From the NCBI RefSeq assembly GCF_025567195.1, contig NZ_JAOQJF010000010.1, forward strand, positions 1-64,000: 64,000 nt of DNA, read 5' to 3'. The position numbers were made by a program, and so were the translations under genes. Below are positions 35,577 to 44,127 of this stretch, piece by piece. The notes beneath the pieces are model-generated. The model saw only the letters and a list, made by a program, of their open reading frames with translations, was not told the origin of the DNA and searched no databases. The stretch comes from Alitiscatomonas aceti. Lineage in GTDB: Bacteria > Bacillota > Clostridia > Lachnospirales > Lachnospiraceae. How positions within the stretch are numbered: the first letter of the stretch is position 1; each line of letters starts with the position of its first letter.

Positions 35577-36581
35577 ATGAAACAGGACTTTCCGATTTGG
35601 CGCAGTCAAATATTGCAGAATCCGCGGGACATTTCACCGCTGAAATTCGGAATGTCACAGGATGAGGTCATAGAAATCTTTGGCAAGCCCGATGCCGTTT
35701 CCACCATGAGGAGCGGCGGGAAACCTTTGATCCTCAAATACCATGACATTGAACTGCATTTCGATAGAAAGGCTCCTCATGGACTCTACTTAATTTACAG
35801 CGACAATGAGATCGAGTTGAGCGTCACAGCCGAGCACGAAGAAACGCTGCAACCAATCGCCAACACAGAGCCGGTGGACAACGAATTTTTCCTTCGGGAT
35901 GGAGCGGTCTATTTCTCCGGCCTATATGAAAACGGTCTGCTCAAAGGTGTTGCGCCCAAAGACTTCTGCTGCTGGCATTACTGGGGTAAGTCCTCTGCGG
36001 CCTGCTTTCTCGGCGGGATTCGCCTTCGTGGAGCAGACCCGGCATCGTTTCGGGTGTTAAACTATGCCTACGCCATGGACAAAACAGCCGTCTACACCAC
36101 CAGCGGAAGAATCCCAGATGTAGAGCTGGCAGCCTTCCAGGTATTAGACAACGGCCAGAACGATTCGGGTGCGCCCCAGGGATATGCAAAGGACGGCCGG
36201 CAGGTCTACTTCCACAACGGGGACGGCAAGGTGAAGATCATCAAGGGTGCGGAAGTTTCCTCTTTCCGCTCGTTGGGCGATACCTATTTTGCCAGAGATG
36301 AGAAGCGGATCTATGCCTACGGCAAGCAGCTTTCCAAAGCAGAGCTGACTTCCTGGGAACTGCTTGGGCACTGGTATTCCCGCGATGCCAAGCGGGTGTA
36401 CTACCTCAACCGAGAGATCAAGGGCGCGGATCGGGACAGTTTTACAGTTTGCACTCCTGTGGACGCGGCTCCACTTGTCGATCATCTGGCCCGCGACAAA
36501 GACCATTTTTACCAAAATGATGAGATAATGGAAGAAACGCTGTGGCTGGAACAGCTGCGCAAAATGACCCAAGAACCGTAA
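35577..36581 (+). CDS. DKNYY-repeat protein
   Basis: This 334-residue protein has repeats of the DKNYY type in its second half: YAMDKTAVYTTSGRI, YAKDGRQVYFHNG, FARDEKRIYAYGK and YSRDAKRVYYLNREI, each followed by a GADxxSF-like turn. The first 110 residues are a different module (KFGMSQDEVIEIFGKPDAV, then YHDIELHFDRKAPHGLYLIY), reminiscent of other small immunity domains. DKNYY proteins are widespread in toxin-immunity loci. It begins 4 nt after the previous stop without its own strong ribosome site. Confidence 0.85.
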   Translation: MKQDFPIWRSQILQNPRDISPLKFGMSQDEVIEIFGKPDAVSTMRSGGKPLILKYHDIELHFDRKAPHGLYLIYSDNEIELSVTAEHEETLQPIANTEPVDNEFFLRDGAVYFSGLYENGLLKGVAPKDFCCWHYWGKSSAACFLGGIRLRGADPASFRVLNYAYAMDKTAVYTTSGRIPDVELAAFQVLDNGQNDSGAPQGYAKDGRQVYFHNGDGKVKIIKGAEVSSFRSLGDTYFARDEKRIYAYGKQLSKAELTSWELLGHWYSRDAKRVYYLNREIKGADRDSFTVCTPVDAAPLVDHLARDKDHFYQNDEIMEETLWLEQLRKMTQEP

Positions 36582-36597
36582 ACGGAGGAAAACGGCT

Positions 36598-37143
36598 ATG
36601 GACTATTTGAAGATATTGCATGAAAACCCTGATTTGGCGGATGAATTTGATTCGCTGTTTGACTTCTTCCTGCTGGATGAGTTATCCCCGCGGGATGAGG
36701 CGGACGGCCGAGCAACCTTCACACTGCCCGGCATGGCTTTTGCCAGAGATGGCTCCGGCGGAGAATACCATCTGCTGGAAGATGGCTCCATTGGATATTA
36801 CAGCAGCGAAGGGGAGGCAGGCCGTCTGGCCGAGAGCATGGACGATCTCTTTTCCCTGCTTGTGAATTGTATCTGCTGGCACGACTGCTGTGACGCAAAG
36901 CAGTATGTGGATTCCAAGACATTGGAGGAGTATGGGCAGAGACATCGCAACTGTAACTTGGAAGATATGGATATGGACAGCTTGCGGCGGGTGTCTGATG
37001 CGCTCGGCATCCCTACCGGTGAGCCGCTGGCTCCGGTTCTGGAGCGGTTCCGCAAAGCAACCCAGCGTGAGCCTGTGTATCAGTGTATATTCCACGAGGA
37101 CGACGGAAGCCTGACCGAATCATACGGTTTGATGTTTGAATGA
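36598..37143 (+). CDS. SUKH (SMI1/KNR4-like) immunity protein
   Basis: This 181-residue acidic protein has a SUKH-like core (FARDGSGGEYHLLEDGSIGYY, AESMDDLFSLLVNCICWHD) and a C-terminal extension ending YGLMFE. The start is ATG 36598 behind GGAGG. The SUKH superfamily neutralises many unrelated toxins by direct binding. It sits 16 nt from each neighbour, inside the operon. The assignment rests on the GG-X-Y-L-L-x-DGSIG strand pattern. Confidence 0.72.
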   Translation: MDYLKILHENPDLADEFDSLFDFFLLDELSPRDEADGRATFTLPGMAFARDGSGGEYHLLEDGSIGYYSSEGEAGRLAESMDDLFSLLVNCICWHDCCDAKQYVDSKTLEEYGQRHRNCNLEDMDMDSLRRVSDALGIPTGEPLAPVLERFRKATQREPVYQCIFHEDDGSLTESYGLMFE

Positions 37144-37159
37144 GAAAGGAGCAATCACG

Positions 37160-37486
37160 ATGAAAGCATTTGACCCCAATTATAAACTGCTGGACGAGAT
37201 GTATCAGGACGATTACTATCCTGCTTCTCTGGTGGACAAGGTCAAGGACGAGCTTCAGAAGGTCATCGACCTGCTGGAGAACGGCGAAACCGACCCCGAA
37301 GTGGTACAGGAAACGCTGGACGAGGCGGTCTGCGGCATCAATGATCTCCAGGAGGAGTTTGACGAGAACGACAGCGAGATCGAAACGGTGGCACGGGAAT
37401 GCATTGCGGCAACTGTGGCCTACATTCTGGAGTGGTTCAACATCCCCATCGACACCGAGGAGGCTATCCGGGAACGGGACTGGTGA
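37160..37486 (+). CDS. DUF5713 family protein
   Basis: This 108-residue acidic protein matches DUF5713 over its length: MKAFDPNYKLLDEMYQDDYY, LENGETDPEVVQETLDEA, INDLQEEFDENDSEIETVAR and the end AIRERDW. The start is ATG 37160 with AAAGGAG upstream. DUF5713 proteins are helical and usually found in immunity clusters. The strong negative charge suggests binding of a basic toxin. The next gene begins 5 nt after its stop. Confidence 0.82.
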   Translation: MKAFDPNYKLLDEMYQDDYYPASLVDKVKDELQKVIDLLENGETDPEVVQETLDEAVCGINDLQEEFDENDSEIETVARECIAATVAYILEWFNIPIDTEEAIRERDW

Positions 37487-37491
37487 GCCCT

Positions 37492-38439
37492 ATGACAGAA
37501 AAAGAACTGGCCGTTTGTGATGAGTGCGGCAGCCTGTTTTTCAAAGGCTCCTCACAGATGATGGGGCTGTGCCCGGAATGTGCCCATATTCTTTATGGCT
37601 ACCCGAATTGTGACCATCATTTTCAGGATGGCCGGTGTGTGAACTGCTATTGGGATGGCTCAAAGAGTGTGTACATCAAGAAACAAAATCAACAGGAGGA
37701 AACTGATATGCCTACAACTGAATGGCTGAACAAATACGAAGCAATCAAGAACAAACTGACCTGTAAAGATGACTTGGAGGCCCATTTCACAGAGAAAGTG
37801 ATTGGGAACATGGCGGTGGATGTACTGGACATCGGTGCCGTCCATTTCCCCACCGGGCAGATCTTCGCCTGCGATCCGCTGGTGGAGCTGGAGGACACTC
37901 TGCCGTTTATGCAGACCATCCCCGCCGGGACTTACCCCGTAAAGATCTGTGTGGTGCCCAGCGAACAATACGGCGACCGCTATGCCTGCGTCAAGGTGGA
38001 GGTTTCTCAGGAAAAGCCTGTCCGCTATGAGCTGGGCATGGTGGGCAACGAGGATCTGGACGAGGAATTGGGCGAGGACGAGTATTTTGGCTTTGGCGTA
38101 GACGCTGGAATGGGCTGTGTTGCGGACATCCAGACCCAGGCGGCCTTCAAGACCTACTGGGCCAAGCGGCTGGAGGAGGACCCGGACATCGACCCCTACA
38201 ACGACCTGTTCTGCGATCTCCTGGAGGAAAACGCCAAAGCCCACCCCAAATATCAGGGAGACTGCGGCGACTGGCTCAACTGGACGGTGCCGGACACGGA
38301 CTGCAATCTGCCCATCTTTGCCTCTGGCTGGGGTGACGGTTACTATCCCGTCTACTTCGGCTATGACGCAAAGGGCGAAGTCTGCGCCGTGTATGTGCGC
38401 TTCATCGACATTGAAGCCAGTTACAAAGAGCAGGAATAA
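37492..38439 (+). CDS. Zinc-ribbon plus DUF4241 protein (internal start at 37708)
   Basis: The frame gives 315 residues. The first 60 form a zinc ribbon (CDECGSLFFKG, CPECAH, CDHHF, CVNCYWDG). From 37708 a DUF4241 domain follows: GAVHFPTGQIFACDPL, GFGVDAGMGCVADIQTQ, GDWLNWTVPDTDCNLPIFAS, FASGWGDGYYPVYFGYD. An ATG at 37708 has its own AGGAGG 8 nt upstream, so DUF4241 alone is probably also made, and the ribbon may be a gene that lost its stop. DUF4241 proteins are immunity-type. The ATG at 37492 lies 5 nt behind the previous stop. Confidence 0.85.
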   Translation: MTEKELAVCDECGSLFFKGSSQMMGLCPECAHILYGYPNCDHHFQDGRCVNCYWDGSKSVYIKKQNQQEETDMPTTEWLNKYEAIKNKLTCKDDLEAHFTEKVIGNMAVDVLDIGAVHFPTGQIFACDPLVELEDTLPFMQTIPAGTYPVKICVVPSEQYGDRYACVKVEVSQEKPVRYELGMVGNEDLDEELGEDEYFGFGVDAGMGCVADIQTQAAFKTYWAKRLEEDPDIDPYNDLFCDLLEENAKAHPKYQGDCGDWLNWTVPDTDCNLPIFASGWGDGYYPVYFGYDAKGEVCAVYVRFIDIEASYKEQE

Positions 38440-38450
38440 GGAGGCGCGCT

Positions 38451-39410
38451 ATGGAATTACCAAAACGGGCGCGGACAGTGAACTGGGAGAGCGGTGTCCT
38501 GACCTTAGACGGAGAAAAGCAGTTTGAAGTCCCGGAACTGACCGTAGAGATCATGGAGCAGCTGGCCGGTTACACCCTGGTGGGCTTCCATGTGAAAAGC
38601 TATCCGGTGACGGATGAACTGCTTGCCCCTTTTGCCGGACATAAAAGCATGGCCAACTTCGGCGTGGAGGACGGTGCGCTCACTGACGCCTGTTTCCCCG
38701 TTTTTTCCGCTATGCCCAAGCTGCGTTATCTGCTGCTGGACGGTAACGCCGCCATCCACGGCAGCAGTCTGTCCGCTCTGCAAGGCTGCAAGCTGGACCT
38801 TCTGACGCTCAACCGTACCGGGCTGGATGATGCCGGTCTGCTCCAGGCGGCCTCCATCTCCAAGCTCTCCCACATCCAGATCGACCATACCGCCGTTACC
38901 TATGAGGGCCTGCTGGCCATCGCTGGCAACAACCGTATCGAGCCAGTGGCCCATGTGCAATTCACCCAGGAGCAGATGGAACACTTCTTCCAGCTCCAGC
39001 GGGAAAAGGCCAAAAAGCCCGTCCAGCTGGATGAGCAGGCGGCGGCGGAATGCCGCAGGGTGCTGTCCGCTTTCTTTGCCGAGATGACGCAGTGGGAGCA
39101 GTACATGGAGCAGGCCGGGTTTGAAGGTGCTGAGGCAGTGCCCCGTCTGCTGACGATCTGGGAGAAATATGTGAGCGAAAAGCCCCGTCCGGGCTATCGA
39201 CCTCTGGGCCTCTCATACAGCGCCCAGGGCACCTACAACGGGGAAGAATTCCTTGACGCAGAGCAGATCACCAAAAACAAGCTCTACATCTACACCAGGG
39301 AGAAAAACACCGGCTTTGACCGCCGCTTTCTTATGAAGCGTGTGGGCGAAGGCTGGAAGATTGATGCGGTGCAGGAGCGGCTGAACGGCTGGCAGCGCAC
39401 GGAAGTGTGA
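38451..39410 (+). CDS. Leucine-rich repeat plus NTF2-fold immunity protein
   Basis: This 319-residue protein has leucine-rich repeats at about residues 70-165 (LRYLLLDGNAAIHG, KLDLLTLNRTGLDDAGLL, KLSHIQIDHTAVTYEGLL). The C-terminal NTF2-like domain has AECRRVLSAFFAEMTQWEQ, an insertion, and KNTGFDRRFLMKRVGEGWKI. NTF2-fold proteins are known immunity proteins. The two-part design may let the repeats and the barrel contact different toxins, which is inference. AAGGAGG precedes the ATG. Confidence 0.75.
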   Translation: MELPKRARTVNWESGVLTLDGEKQFEVPELTVEIMEQLAGYTLVGFHVKSYPVTDELLAPFAGHKSMANFGVEDGALTDACFPVFSAMPKLRYLLLDGNAAIHGSSLSALQGCKLDLLTLNRTGLDDAGLLQAASISKLSHIQIDHTAVTYEGLLAIAGNNRIEPVAHVQFTQEQMEHFFQLQREKAKKPVQLDEQAAAECRRVLSAFFAEMTQWEQYMEQAGFEGAEAVPRLLTIWEKYVSEKPRPGYRPLGLSYSAQGTYNGEEFLDAEQITKNKLYIYTREKNTGFDRRFLMKRVGEGWKIDAVQERLNGWQRTEV

Positions 39411-39418
39411 GGCATCAC

Positions 39419-39676
39419 ATGGCTTGGGAATATGAAACCTTTGGCCCGGACGGTCAATGCAAATTGTTCGGTGTGAACATCTTTGACTACAACTGGCAAA
39501 CCACCGGCAAGCGAGTAAAAGTCAAAGACCCGATCTATCACCAAGACCATACCTTCGAGGTCTGGCAGGTAGAGATTGACGGACAGATCCACCGCTTTGC
39601 CGCCGGAGAGTTCTCCAACTGCGTGTGGGGATTTTATTTAGAGAAAGACGGAAGAGAGGAGCGTGTGGGCGCATGA
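39419..39676 (+). CDS. Small beta-rich immunity-island protein
   Basis: This 85-residue protein starts at ATG 39419 (an in-frame GTG at 39407 overlaps the previous stop). KLFGVNIFDYNWQTTGKRVKV, then FAAGEFSNCVWGFYL, is a pattern I have seen in other immunity clusters, without a family name. It overlaps the next start by 4 nt (ATGA), so translation is coupled. Confidence 0.62.
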   Translation: MAWEYETFGPDGQCKLFGVNIFDYNWQTTGKRVKVKDPIYHQDHTFEVWQVEIDGQIHRFAAGEFSNCVWGFYLEKDGREERVGA

Positions 39677-40272
39677 GCCGAATTGTCGATAAACCCTACT
39701 TTACATACAGTGCATACAACGCCCTGACCTCCGGCATTCAGGTGAAATGCCCCAAGTGCCACGGCGCGGGTGTGGTGACAGCGGATGAGGATAACGTCTA
39801 TTTCCGCTGTTTGAGTTGCGGCCATCAGGAGACCCGCGACCGGACGATCTACCGCTATGATGTCCATAACCAGTGCAAAAACTGCGGCAGATACTATCGG
39901 GTGGATATTGAAGATGAGGCAAAGCAGCAGTTTTCCGTTCTCCATGTGGCCTGTCCCTATTGTGGAACAACCATGTCAGGAGAAGTTCATAAAACAGCGG
40001 AGGCGTTTTCATATATTGGCGAAATCAGGGATGGACGAGAACCTTATTTCAGGTTGGAACTATGGTTTTTGACCTCCTTCCAGGGTAAGTCGGTCTGGGC
40101 ACTCAACCGGGAACATCTTGCCTATTTGATCGGCTATCTCAGCGCCGACCTGCGGGAAAAGCCGCTGGGAAGAGCGAAAATGACCCAGGCTGACCATCTC
40201 CCCACCTTCATGAAAACCGCAAAGAACCGGGAGCGGATCGTGAAGCTGCTGAGGCAAATGCAGGAGGAATGA
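39673..40272 (+). CDS. Multi-zinc-ribbon protein
   Basis: This 199-residue protein has three zinc-binding Cys pairs or knuckles in the first half: CPKCHGAGVV...CLSCGHQE, CKNCGRYY and CPYCGTTM. The second half (FRLELWFLTSFQGKSVWALNREHLAYLIGYL, PLGRAKMTQADHLPTFMK) is a conserved helical domain. Such proteins occur in immunity clusters near CbrC-like ones. Nucleic-acid or toxin binding is plausible. It overlaps the upstream gene by 4 nt, and its stop overlaps the ribosome site of the next gene. Confidence 0.65.
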   Translation: MSRIVDKPYFTYSAYNALTSGIQVKCPKCHGAGVVTADEDNVYFRCLSCGHQETRDRTIYRYDVHNQCKNCGRYYRVDIEDEAKQQFSVLHVACPYCGTTMSGEVHKTAEAFSYIGEIRDGREPYFRLELWFLTSFQGKSVWALNREHLAYLIGYLSADLREKPLGRAKMTQADHLPTFMKTAKNRERIVKLLRQMQEE

Positions 40273-40274
40273 GG

Positions 40275-40520
40275 ATGGAACAGGAAGTTATTTTCAACGG
40301 CCAAATTCTTACCCTGACTCGGTTTTGGGCAACAGGAGAACCTTGCCTGTGGATTACCGACCCGGAGCAGATCGGGATGCCTAAAATGGAATTTGTGGGA
40401 GGCCACCCGGACGAATATTGCATTTTCCTGAAAAATCTGACGGAAACAGAGCTGGCACAGATCACATCTCTGGACGGTGCTCCACTGGATGTAAAAGAAG
40501 AACGAAACGACATCGAATGA
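40275..40520 (+). CDS. Small immunity-island protein
   Basis: This 81-residue protein starts at ATG 40275, 7 nt after AGGAGG. ATG 40269 is too close to that site. The sequence (EVIFNGQILTLTRFWATGEP, FVGGHPDEYCIFLKNLTE) suggests a compact beta-alpha fold. I do not recognise the family. Confidence 0.58.
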   Translation: MEQEVIFNGQILTLTRFWATGEPCLWITDPEQIGMPKMEFVGGHPDEYCIFLKNLTETELAQITSLDGAPLDVKEERNDIE

Positions 40521-40530
40521 GGAGAACACT

Positions 40531-40971
40531 ATGAAAGACCTTTGCCAATACGGAAACCGACCGGAGGACGAATGGGAAATCTTGCCCTGGATACCAGACC
40601 CGCGCCCGCCCTTCAAAATTTGGGCGAAGCCGGAGCAGATCGCGCCATTCTTTCTCATTCCCCACCACCCCTATGCGATCTCCCTTCTGCTGAAAATCAG
40701 TGACGGATTCCGGACAGAGGAATTCCGACGGCTGGGACTGATCGGCAGCAGCGAGGATTGGGAGCGGCTTGTCCGGGGCGTGATCCAGGAGTTCGAGGAA
40801 AACAACAGCGGCGTGGATCTGTTTCACTTCGACTCCGACGAAGATGTGTTCTGCGTGTACTCCCAATACATCGATGACCTGATGCTGCTGTCCAAAATGA
40901 TCCGGGCGGCCTGTGACAATGAAAAAACGATGGGGATGTATCTGAACATGAGCGAGGTTGCGAAAGCATGA
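40531..40971 (+). CDS. Imm51-like immunity protein
   Basis: This 146-residue protein ends with an Imm51-like region: SSEDWERLVRGVIQEF, VDLFHFDSDEDVFCVYS and LMLLSKMIRAACDNEKTM. The strand pattern FDSDEDVFCVYS followed by a helix with a Cys is typical. Its N-terminal half is shorter in hydrophobic residues (PFFLIPHHPYAISLLLKISD). AGGAG precedes the start. The stop overlaps the next ATG by 4 nt. Confidence 0.68.
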   Translation: MKDLCQYGNRPEDEWEILPWIPDPRPPFKIWAKPEQIAPFFLIPHHPYAISLLLKISDGFRTEEFRRLGLIGSSEDWERLVRGVIQEFEENNSGVDLFHFDSDEDVFCVYSQYIDDLMLLSKMIRAACDNEKTMGMYLNMSEVAKA

Positions 40972-41231
40972 AAGAGTTGACCACTCAAACAGGGATTATA
41001 GTAAAATGCAGTAAAACGGCCATTGAATTTTTCCAAAATGCTCAATCAGTGGATTTCTTCTCTGCACTGGAGATTCCGAAGGAATTCCAAGACATAGCGG
41101 TTGAGTTTTATGATTTGATTCTGGAAAACGACCATCCTACAGCTTTGCTGGGCTGTCGCGGCAATTATGATATTGCGGTACAGATAGATGAAGTAACCGG
41201 CACCATGACGGGGTGGCATTGGTTCAAATGA
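40968..41231 (+). CDS. Small immunity-island protein
   Basis: This 87-residue protein starts at ATG 40968, overlapping the stop of the previous gene (ATGA). It has a helical first part (SKTAIEFFQNAQSVDFFSAL) and a short sheet at the end (NYDIAVQIDEVTGTMTGWHWF). No family is recognised. It is AT-richer than its neighbours, which may mark a later acquisition. Confidence 0.58.
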   Translation: MKELTTQTGIIVKCSKTAIEFFQNAQSVDFFSALEIPKEFQDIAVEFYDLILENDHPTALLGCRGNYDIAVQIDEVTGTMTGWHWFK

Positions 41232-41241
41232 GGGAAATGGA

Positions 41242-41556
41242 ATGATCGAGTACATCAAACTCTTTTGGGAGGGCGCACCGGAGGGAGAACCGTCGGTGAT
41301 CCTCTATGAAGTGGATACAGGAAATGAGCGGCTGGCTCTCCGCTCCATTGACATCTTTATGGACGGTCACACCCACAACATACCTGACCTTTACGAAGAC
41401 GCTATCGAGATCACGCCGATCCCCACCGTAGATGAACTGAACGCTCATGTCTGGGGCGAGGAATTCCACGCCTGCGTCATAGAGAAAGCGGAATTTGAGG
41501 CCATCTGGGAAAGCCACACCTATGATGGAGCGTTAAAAGAATCAGGAGGGTTCTGA
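41242..41556 (+). CDS. DUF6881-like immunity-type protein
   Basis: This 104-residue protein matches the DUF6881 pattern: YIKLFWEGAPEGEPSVILYE, RLALRSIDIFMDGHTH, PIPTVDELNAHVWGEEFHA and KAEFEAIWE. Such proteins are frequent single-domain members of immunity clusters. GAGGG precedes the ATG. Its TGA overlaps the next ATG by one base (TGATG), so the pair is coupled. The family name is from memory. Confidence 0.7.
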   Translation: MIEYIKLFWEGAPEGEPSVILYEVDTGNERLALRSIDIFMDGHTHNIPDLYEDAIEITPIPTVDELNAHVWGEEFHACVIEKAEFEAIWESHTYDGALKESGGF

Positions 41557-41966
41557 TGAAACAGACAGATATTTATACCGAAGCTCTGACCTGTCTGCGC
41601 TCCATCCTTCTGGCAGACCATCCAGAATTTCAAAACTGGATCGACTGGCTGGAGAGGGATATTCAGGACTGGACCCAGCGCCGTGAGGTTGCCCACCATC
41701 TTCGGGCATACGGCGGCATGGGCTCGTTCAATGACCTGCCCAGTATGCGTGGAAATCATGACTATATTTTCGGCTTTCTCAAGTCCGTGTGCTATGCCTT
41801 CGGCCATCTTTATGGCAAACGGGAAGGCATTTCTCCGGAGGCACTGATGGAGGAGTGCCTGCACGATGTAGAGCAGGCAGCCTATCACCCCCATAAGCCA
41901 CTGAACCAAGCCATTGCCCAGCACTTGATGCAGGGCGATTTACAGGAAAACCTGGATGCTCTGTGA
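41556..41966 (+). CDS. Helical immunity-island protein (DUF6966-like)
   Basis: This 136-residue, mostly helical protein has HLRAYGGMGSFNDLPSM in the middle, a motif of the DUF6966 type found in immunity loci. Helices with many Glu and His residues surround it. AGGAGG precedes the ATG, and the gene starts in the stop of the previous one. The family name is tentative. Confidence 0.62.
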   Translation: MKQTDIYTEALTCLRSILLADHPEFQNWIDWLERDIQDWTQRREVAHHLRAYGGMGSFNDLPSMRGNHDYIFGFLKSVCYAFGHLYGKREGISPEALMEECLHDVEQAAYHPHKPLNQAIAQHLMQGDLQENLDAL

Positions 41967-41976
41967 GGGAAATACA

Positions 41977-42438
41977 ATGCATGACATGAATTTGGAAAAA
42001 AACCGCAGTAAAATTCAAACTGCTTATAAAGTAAGCCCCTTCACAAAGGGTACCTGCCCAGAACCGGAGGATGCTGTGAAACGATTTGAAAGCAGGTATA
42101 CTCCCATCCCCGCAGAGTACCGCTGGCTACTTTTGAACTTCGGCGGCTGCTATTTGGCGGAGCCGTGGATCTTCACACTGAAAGAGTTGGAAGAAGCCTA
42201 CCCGATTTTTCAAGAGGCTTATGAGGATTACATGAGCGAATATGACCACGGTTCCGCCTTTCCAATCGGAGGATTGGGTGACGGGAGTATCGTATTTATC
42301 GACTTGGAGAGCGGCAGAGTCCGGGGCTATAACTGTGACTATGCCGATCTGGAGGAGATTGCCGAGAATTTTTCCAGCCTGCTCCTGGATCTTGTGGAAC
42401 AGGCATTGGAACTGGGAAAACTATGCAGAGAATTGTGA
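41977..42438 (+). CDS. SUKH-1 (SMI1/KNR4) immunity protein
   Basis: This 153-residue protein has the classical SUKH-1 features: AVKRFESRYTPIPAEYRWLLLNFGGC, WIFTLKELEEAYP, FPIGGLGDGSIVFIDLESGRV and FSSLLLDLVEQA. It would neutralise a toxin by direct binding. The start is ATG 41977 with GAGGG upstream; an earlier in-frame codon at 41956 overlaps the previous gene. It sits 10 nt from each neighbour. Confidence 0.88.
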   Translation: MHDMNLEKNRSKIQTAYKVSPFTKGTCPEPEDAVKRFESRYTPIPAEYRWLLLNFGGCYLAEPWIFTLKELEEAYPIFQEAYEDYMSEYDHGSAFPIGGLGDGSIVFIDLESGRVRGYNCDYADLEEIAENFSSLLLDLVEQALELGKLCREL

Positions 42439-42447
42439 GGTAAGCGT

Positions 42448-44085
42448 ATGGCAAAGGACATCAGGGAGTGCCTGCTGGAGCAGGTAGGAAAATTTCATCA
42501 GTGGCAGGAAATCACTTATCCCGGAAAAACCACCGAGGAGATCGGCGGTGCATGGGAGGTCGATTACCCTGCGTGGAATGATATATTTGATGCCTTTTGC
42601 CATGTGTTGACCCAAATGGATGCAGAAACAGCAGACAGCGTCCTACTGGATGAGATGGTCTATCTGATCGCCAGGGACAACGAAGCGGAGGGGTTTATAC
42701 AGGAGACCACTTCCCATCCCCAATGGTTCGAGCGCCTCTGCCGCAGGGCCGCAGCCTCCAATGAGAGTGAGGCCAAGTGGCAGTTTGCCGCATATCTGTC
42801 AGAATGTCCGTGCAGCCAGGAAGTCAAAGACATGATCCTGGACTTCGCAAAGGACCCCAATGAATATGTAAGCCGGCGGGCACTTTTGGCGATGCCCGCT
42901 CTGCGTCCTGACTGTGTGGAGCAGTTCGCTCCGCTGTTCTGGGAGCGCAACTGTTACTCTCCTGAACTTCCGGAATACCAGCGGATCGCCGTTCTGGTCT
43001 CACTGGACGCCATCCATTCCGACCTGCTTCCACAATACTTGGAACGGGCCAAGCAGGATGGTCGGAGCTATCTGCTGGAACACGCAAAACGAATCGAAGG
43101 AGGACTTGCCATGAACGAAAAACTGTCCCGTCCCCAATTCAATCAAATGGATACAACCGAGAAGCAAACGCTGATGGAAAGCTTGGCTGATCGTTATGAT
43201 ATGACCTTTCTCGGTCTACATACTTTTGACCGCTGGGGCCAGAGTTGCACCACCGGCATCTTCGAGAAAGATGGTCGGGAGTTCGTCTTTGTCCCCGGCG
43301 ATACCGTCACCCTGGGCTGGGAGCAGTTTGCCGTGGGACTGAATCAGGAGAGCCGGGAGGAATTGGAGTATCTGTTCCGAGAATGGGAAATGGAGCGGGA
43401 CCCGGAGGAGATGATTCGGGAAAGCATGGCTCCTGTTCGGCAGGCGGCCATTGGACCCATGTTGGTGGGCCGGGAGCTGGAGGAACTCTGCTGGGAGCCG
43501 GTCAAGATGGACGATCCCAGGCTGACTGCCCACCCTGACTGGCTGAAGGAATTCCGTGATTTTGCCTGGAGTGACAGCAGCAGTCTTACCTTGCATCAGT
43601 CGGCCCGCATTGAGCGGACGGAAAAGGGCTTTCAGATCTGTATCTATAACCGCACAGACTACGATGCGCTTCTTGCCATGCTGCAAAAACAGGGCTTCTC
43701 CCTGCCCACGGCGGACGAGTGGGCCTACCTGTGTGGCGGTGGGTGTCGGACCCTGTTTCCATGGGGAGATGGGTTAGACTACTCCATGCGTCTGCACTGG
43801 TTTGAGGACATGGATGAGGATGAGAACCGGCCCTATGACATGGAGGAACCCAACTTCTTCGGCCTGTCCATCGCCTATGATCCCTATATGCGGGAAGTGG
43901 TGCAGGCTGATAGACTTACCACCTGCGGCGGTGACGGCGGATGCAATATCTGCGGTGGGCTGGGCCCATTTCTCGGTTTCCTACCCTGTTCGCCCCACTG
44001 TAAGCCGGAAGTGCAGGAGGACAATGAACTAAACGGAGATTATGACTTTTATCGGCCTATCATTCGGCTGGAGAACTATGATTGA
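42448..44085 (+). CDS. HEAT-like plus formylglycine-generating-enzyme-like protein (internal start at 43111)
   Basis: The frame gives 545 residues. Residues 1-220 are HEAT-like helical repeats (WQFAAYLSECPCSQEVKDMI, SRRALLAMPALRPDCVE). From 43111 a second ATG with AAGGAGG upstream opens an FGE/SUMF1-like region with FEKDGREFVFVPGDTVTLGW, SLPTADEWAYLCGGGCRTLF, PWGDG and EPNFFGLSIAYDPYMREVV. CGGDGGCNICGGLGPFLGFLP follows near the end. FGE-like folds are known in C-type-lectin-related proteins. The enzyme's active-site Cys pair cannot be confirmed here, so a binding role is more likely. Two products from one frame are possible. Confidence 0.72.
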   Translation: MAKDIRECLLEQVGKFHQWQEITYPGKTTEEIGGAWEVDYPAWNDIFDAFCHVLTQMDAETADSVLLDEMVYLIARDNEAEGFIQETTSHPQWFERLCRRAAASNESEAKWQFAAYLSECPCSQEVKDMILDFAKDPNEYVSRRALLAMPALRPDCVEQFAPLFWERNCYSPELPEYQRIAVLVSLDAIHSDLLPQYLERAKQDGRSYLLEHAKRIEGGLAMNEKLSRPQFNQMDTTEKQTLMESLADRYDMTFLGLHTFDRWGQSCTTGIFEKDGREFVFVPGDTVTLGWEQFAVGLNQESREELEYLFREWEMERDPEEMIRESMAPVRQAAIGPMLVGRELEELCWEPVKMDDPRLTAHPDWLKEFRDFAWSDSSSLTLHQSARIERTEKGFQICIYNRTDYDALLAMLQKQGFSLPTADEWAYLCGGGCRTLFPWGDGLDYSMRLHWFEDMDEDENRPYDMEEPNFFGLSIAYDPYMREVVQADRLTTCGGDGGCNICGGLGPFLGFLPCSPHCKPEVQEDNELNGDYDFYRPIIRLENYD

Positions 44086-44127
44086 CAATAGAAGCTTGAT
44101 ACAAAATAAAGAAAGAGAGGTGCCGAC

